Positions 5,201-5,567 of a stretch of 5,567 nucleotides of DNA are shown here, in pieces; positions within the stretch are counted from its first letter, which is position 1; each line of letters opens with the position of its first letter. Source of the DNA: Endomicrobium sp. (GTDB lineage: Bacteria; Elusimicrobiota; Endomicrobiia; Endomicrobiales; Endomicrobiaceae); NCBI GenBank assembly GCA_031277075.1, contig JAISLV010000138.1, positions 1 to 5,567 of the forward strand, in the 5' to 3' direction. The translations under genes were made by a program, and so were the position numbers. Under the pieces are notes generated by a model, which saw only the letters and a program-made list of their open reading frames with translations, had not been told where the DNA came from and ran no database searches.

Positions 5201-5470
5201 GGAATTAATTTTAATTTTTTAGTTTCAGGCAGCCGCTCAAGTTTTGAAGGCGAATACAAAAATACAAAGCGTTCTTTTGAAATAGTCGGAATTGAAAACG
5301 GTATTTTAAATATTTCTTTTGGCGGCGGCGCGCTATACGATATTTCTGAAAAAATAAGCGTATATGCCAACGCAAACGCCGCGTTTTTGGGCAACCAAAC
5401 GAGTTATTACGCAAATTTCGGCGTAAGTTATAAATTTTCAACGCAAAATTCAGATTTTTTTGACAGATAA
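2258..5470 (+). CDS. Autotransporter with Pmp-type passenger repeats and a C-terminal beta-barrel
   Basis: A 1070-residue type V (type Va-like) surface protein that should cross the inner membrane by Sec and insert its own barrel in the outer membrane. The signal peptide is residues 1-23 (Lys-rich start, hydrophobic core, likely cut after SVYA). The passenger carries Pmp-type repeats from about 110 to 492, with GGA[ILVF] motifs near 123, 151, 179, 206, 246, 277, 310, 339, 366, 399, 425 and 449, each preceded by an FxxN-like turn; a beta-helix is expected. One passenger-associated transport repeat, EGAGNLILNGDNYIGNF, starts near 530. A helical linker with NDLSAHIYANVITLPALNW precedes the barrel, which runs from NAWVQGF (792) to the last strand YANFGVSYKF (ends 1060). 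Ten further residues follow. Apart from the signal peptide, the only cysteine is at 981. The ATG lacks a Shine-Dalgarno. Adhesion or another surface role is plausible but unproven; no catalytic passenger domain is seen. Confidence 0.93.
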   Translation: MKIIIKFIIICVFLSCLSCSVYAFDFTSQEIVDGSFTHIDTWSDNKGVFFGFSTDAYKTIQIKSSATVTIASITLESDISENRRLKAVNNNRFLNFTAENSSVTLKNITFREGSYDGNDTEGGGALRHIGTGILYLDGDFAFEYNKTSVYGGAIYSSGSVTVSGNAEFKNNISGGNYGGGAIYAAGDILFSSGSQANFSLNEGGAGGALFSLNGSVIFNGGTVMEGNIAVGANIEDTDNTYLYGAGGAIYSSGSIQFASEIDTVVISSNASSGLGHGGALFAGSSVSFAGGVLIEKNHAQQGSGGNTYNGGAIYASEDVVFLSSSGDVKISSNYASGSGGAVFSSGSIVFTGEAKIIGNYSVSGSGGALWAKDNISISTALTFTVVEISSNQAYESGFGGALFSETGIVSIEGYLIARGNTANSGGFVYAPHIDINGGEILNNVALSSGGAIYIFGDAFTNYASQISALNSNVLFSGNTAGDVRNDIFMDASNNDVTLRLNAASRSYSITFDGGIKSSTGSASTSTVYKEGAGNLILNGDNYIGNFKVNEGTVTFGASSSFIADTVDIDKSFIDFRNLNASDELQVNSTFISTRGATVYLDIDSDSGRSDVIISSSAQLDGTFIKIGLSGVDASSQTYTIVSLQNSGTGQIQIDKTNGDFDNINGTSAMTRVNVIVLYDSLAENYNSNWKRIDLEIKIDQLNVLPGLTDNQLQNALVLDRDYGTAKGDLFYIIDTIDRMSGVEQKKNALNDLSAHIYANVITLPALNWSKNNIFPRLDKGYFSFSEELLKRNAWVQGFVSSDKYEGDVNSPGDFKADTSGFQTGFDTMKNDRQIFGITAGYSDTGVSQNADKIDMTAYNIGGYGAYFFDNAFDVKFMFIGARQNYDSKRQVRYLQRTAQSDFTGLSLNSSVLGSYDWYYKNGIYFKPSAGFDFSFVSRQEFTETGAESADLKIYSGSYSRLNALIGFEANNGYEGNFKWHCGINFNFLVSGSRSSFEGEYKNTKRSFEIVGIENGILNISFGGGALYDISEKISVYANANAAFLGNQTSYYANFGVSYKFSTQNSDFFDR
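2585..3733 (+). repeat. Pmp-type repeat region in the autotransporter passenger
   Basis: About twelve degenerate protein repeats of roughly 24-40 residues (mostly 26-33) have the form [FIV]xxN, a short Gly/Ser/Ala stretch, then GGA[ILV][YFW]. Examples are FEYNKTSVYGGAIYSS, ISSNYASGSGGAVFS and ISSNQAYESGFGGALFS. The first unit (FREG) has lost its Asn. GGFVY has lost the Ala of GGA. A last FSGNTAG unit lacks GGA altogether. The DNA copies have diverged, so they are old repeats rather than recent tandem duplications. The motif pair defines chlamydial polymorphic membrane proteins, where it mediates adhesion; a similar role here is an inference. Confidence 0.85.
3836..3925 (+). other. Single passenger-associated transport repeat (PATR-like)
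   Basis: Residues about 527-556 contain KEGAGNLILNGDNYIGNF followed by KVNEGTVTF. This matches the known autotransporter-associated beta-strand repeat pattern (k-x-G-x-G-x-L-x-L-x-G-x-N-x-Y-x-G, then v-N-x-G-t). Such repeats are thought to help passengers fold and be secreted. Only one clear copy is present, between the Pmp repeats and the beta-strand-rich segment around SDVIISSSAQLDG (609-621). Confidence 0.7.
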
Positions 5471-5511
5471 CAGACGCCCAAAGCAAGTTTTTATCGCGCC
5501 TTTTGCATTAT

Positions 5512-5526
5512 GCGGGCAAAATCCGC
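5512..5526. terminator. Small hairpin after the autotransporter gene
   Basis: GCGGG (5512-5516) and TCCGC (5522-5526) pair around CAAAA, with four Watson-Crick pairs and one G-U. Only GTTT follows, with no real U-run, so terminator function is weakly supported. No better terminator lies between the stop codon and the window end. Confidence 0.25.
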
Positions 5527-5563
5527 GTTTAAAATAAAAACGGAAATTCAAGTTTATTTAAAC
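5527..5563. repeat. AT-rich near-perfect inverted repeat at the right edge
   Basis: GTTTAAAATAAA (5527-5538) and TTTATTTAAAC (5553-5563) are inverted copies that differ by one extra A, separated by 14 bases. The second arm touches the ACGGAG at the window end, so folding could mask that element. It may equally be a terminator or an operator. Confidence 0.3.
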
Positions 5564-5567
5564 GGAG
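5562..5567 (+). promoter_or_regulatory. Possible Shine-Dalgarno of a gene beyond the right edge
   Basis: The window ends in ACGGAG, a partial Shine-Dalgarno match. With 97 bases already passed since the autotransporter stop, a plus-strand gene may start within about 10 bases outside the window. The start codon is not visible. Confidence 0.3.

Noticed and set aside
4622..5486. Minus-strand open frames opposite the autotransporter barrel
   Set aside because: They are antisense to a well-supported beta-barrel, overlap each other, and show no domain-like pattern or start signals.

Overview
The window is AT-rich chromosomal DNA from an anaerobic or microaerophilic Gram-negative-type bacterium. 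An outer-membrane autotransporter with chlamydial Pmp-type repeats, a LexA with E. coli-like spacing of its key residues, an Ogg2-type 8-oxoguanine glycosylase and an anaerobe-type flavin reductase would all fit the Elusimicrobiota (Elusimicrobium/Endomicrobium). That placement is an inference from gene content and composition and was not checked by a search.

Layout. At the far left a minus-strand gene probably begins and runs off the window; only about eight codons, resembling the start of a signal peptide, are visible. Positions 137-652 (minus) encode a flavin reductase-like FMN-binding split-barrel protein with a TTG start behind a perfect AGGAGG. Upstream of it on the same strand, 730-1428 encode an Ogg2-type N-glycosylase/DNA lyase. 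The two are separated by 77 bases holding a long imperfect hairpin. Divergent from this pair, 1546-2139 (plus) encode LexA, with a strong sigma-70-type promoter (TTGACA, 18 bases, TAAAAT), a Shine-Dalgarno sequence and an imperfect dyad in the promoter spacer that is a candidate LexA operator. After 118 non-coding bases rich in inverted repeats, 2258-5470 (plus) encode a 1070-residue autotransporter: signal peptide, about twelve Pmp-like GGA[ILV]/FxxN repeats, one passenger-associated transport repeat and a C-terminal beta-barrel. The last 97 bases have no gene and end in a Shine-Dalgarno-like ACGGAG, so another plus-strand gene may begin just outside.

How the genes may work together. The left half reads as a stress and DNA-damage block: LexA controls the SOS response, Ogg2 removes oxidised guanine, and the flavin reductase may belong to the electron transfer that detoxifies oxygen or NO in anaerobes. 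The lexA-ogg intergenic region is short enough for one operator to affect both genes. The autotransporter is a separate cell-surface unit with its own promoter.

The most distinctive signals are (i) a recurrent layout in which a -10-like hexamer lies only 8-11 bases before an ATG that has no Shine-Dalgarno, at three of the five genes, suggesting near-leaderless mRNAs; (ii) the putative LexA operator between divergent lexA and ogg; and (iii) the Pmp-plus-PATR composite autotransporter with a short tail beyond its barrel signal. I see no tRNA, rRNA, CRISPR array, insertion sequence or other mobile element, and no clearly undescribed system.
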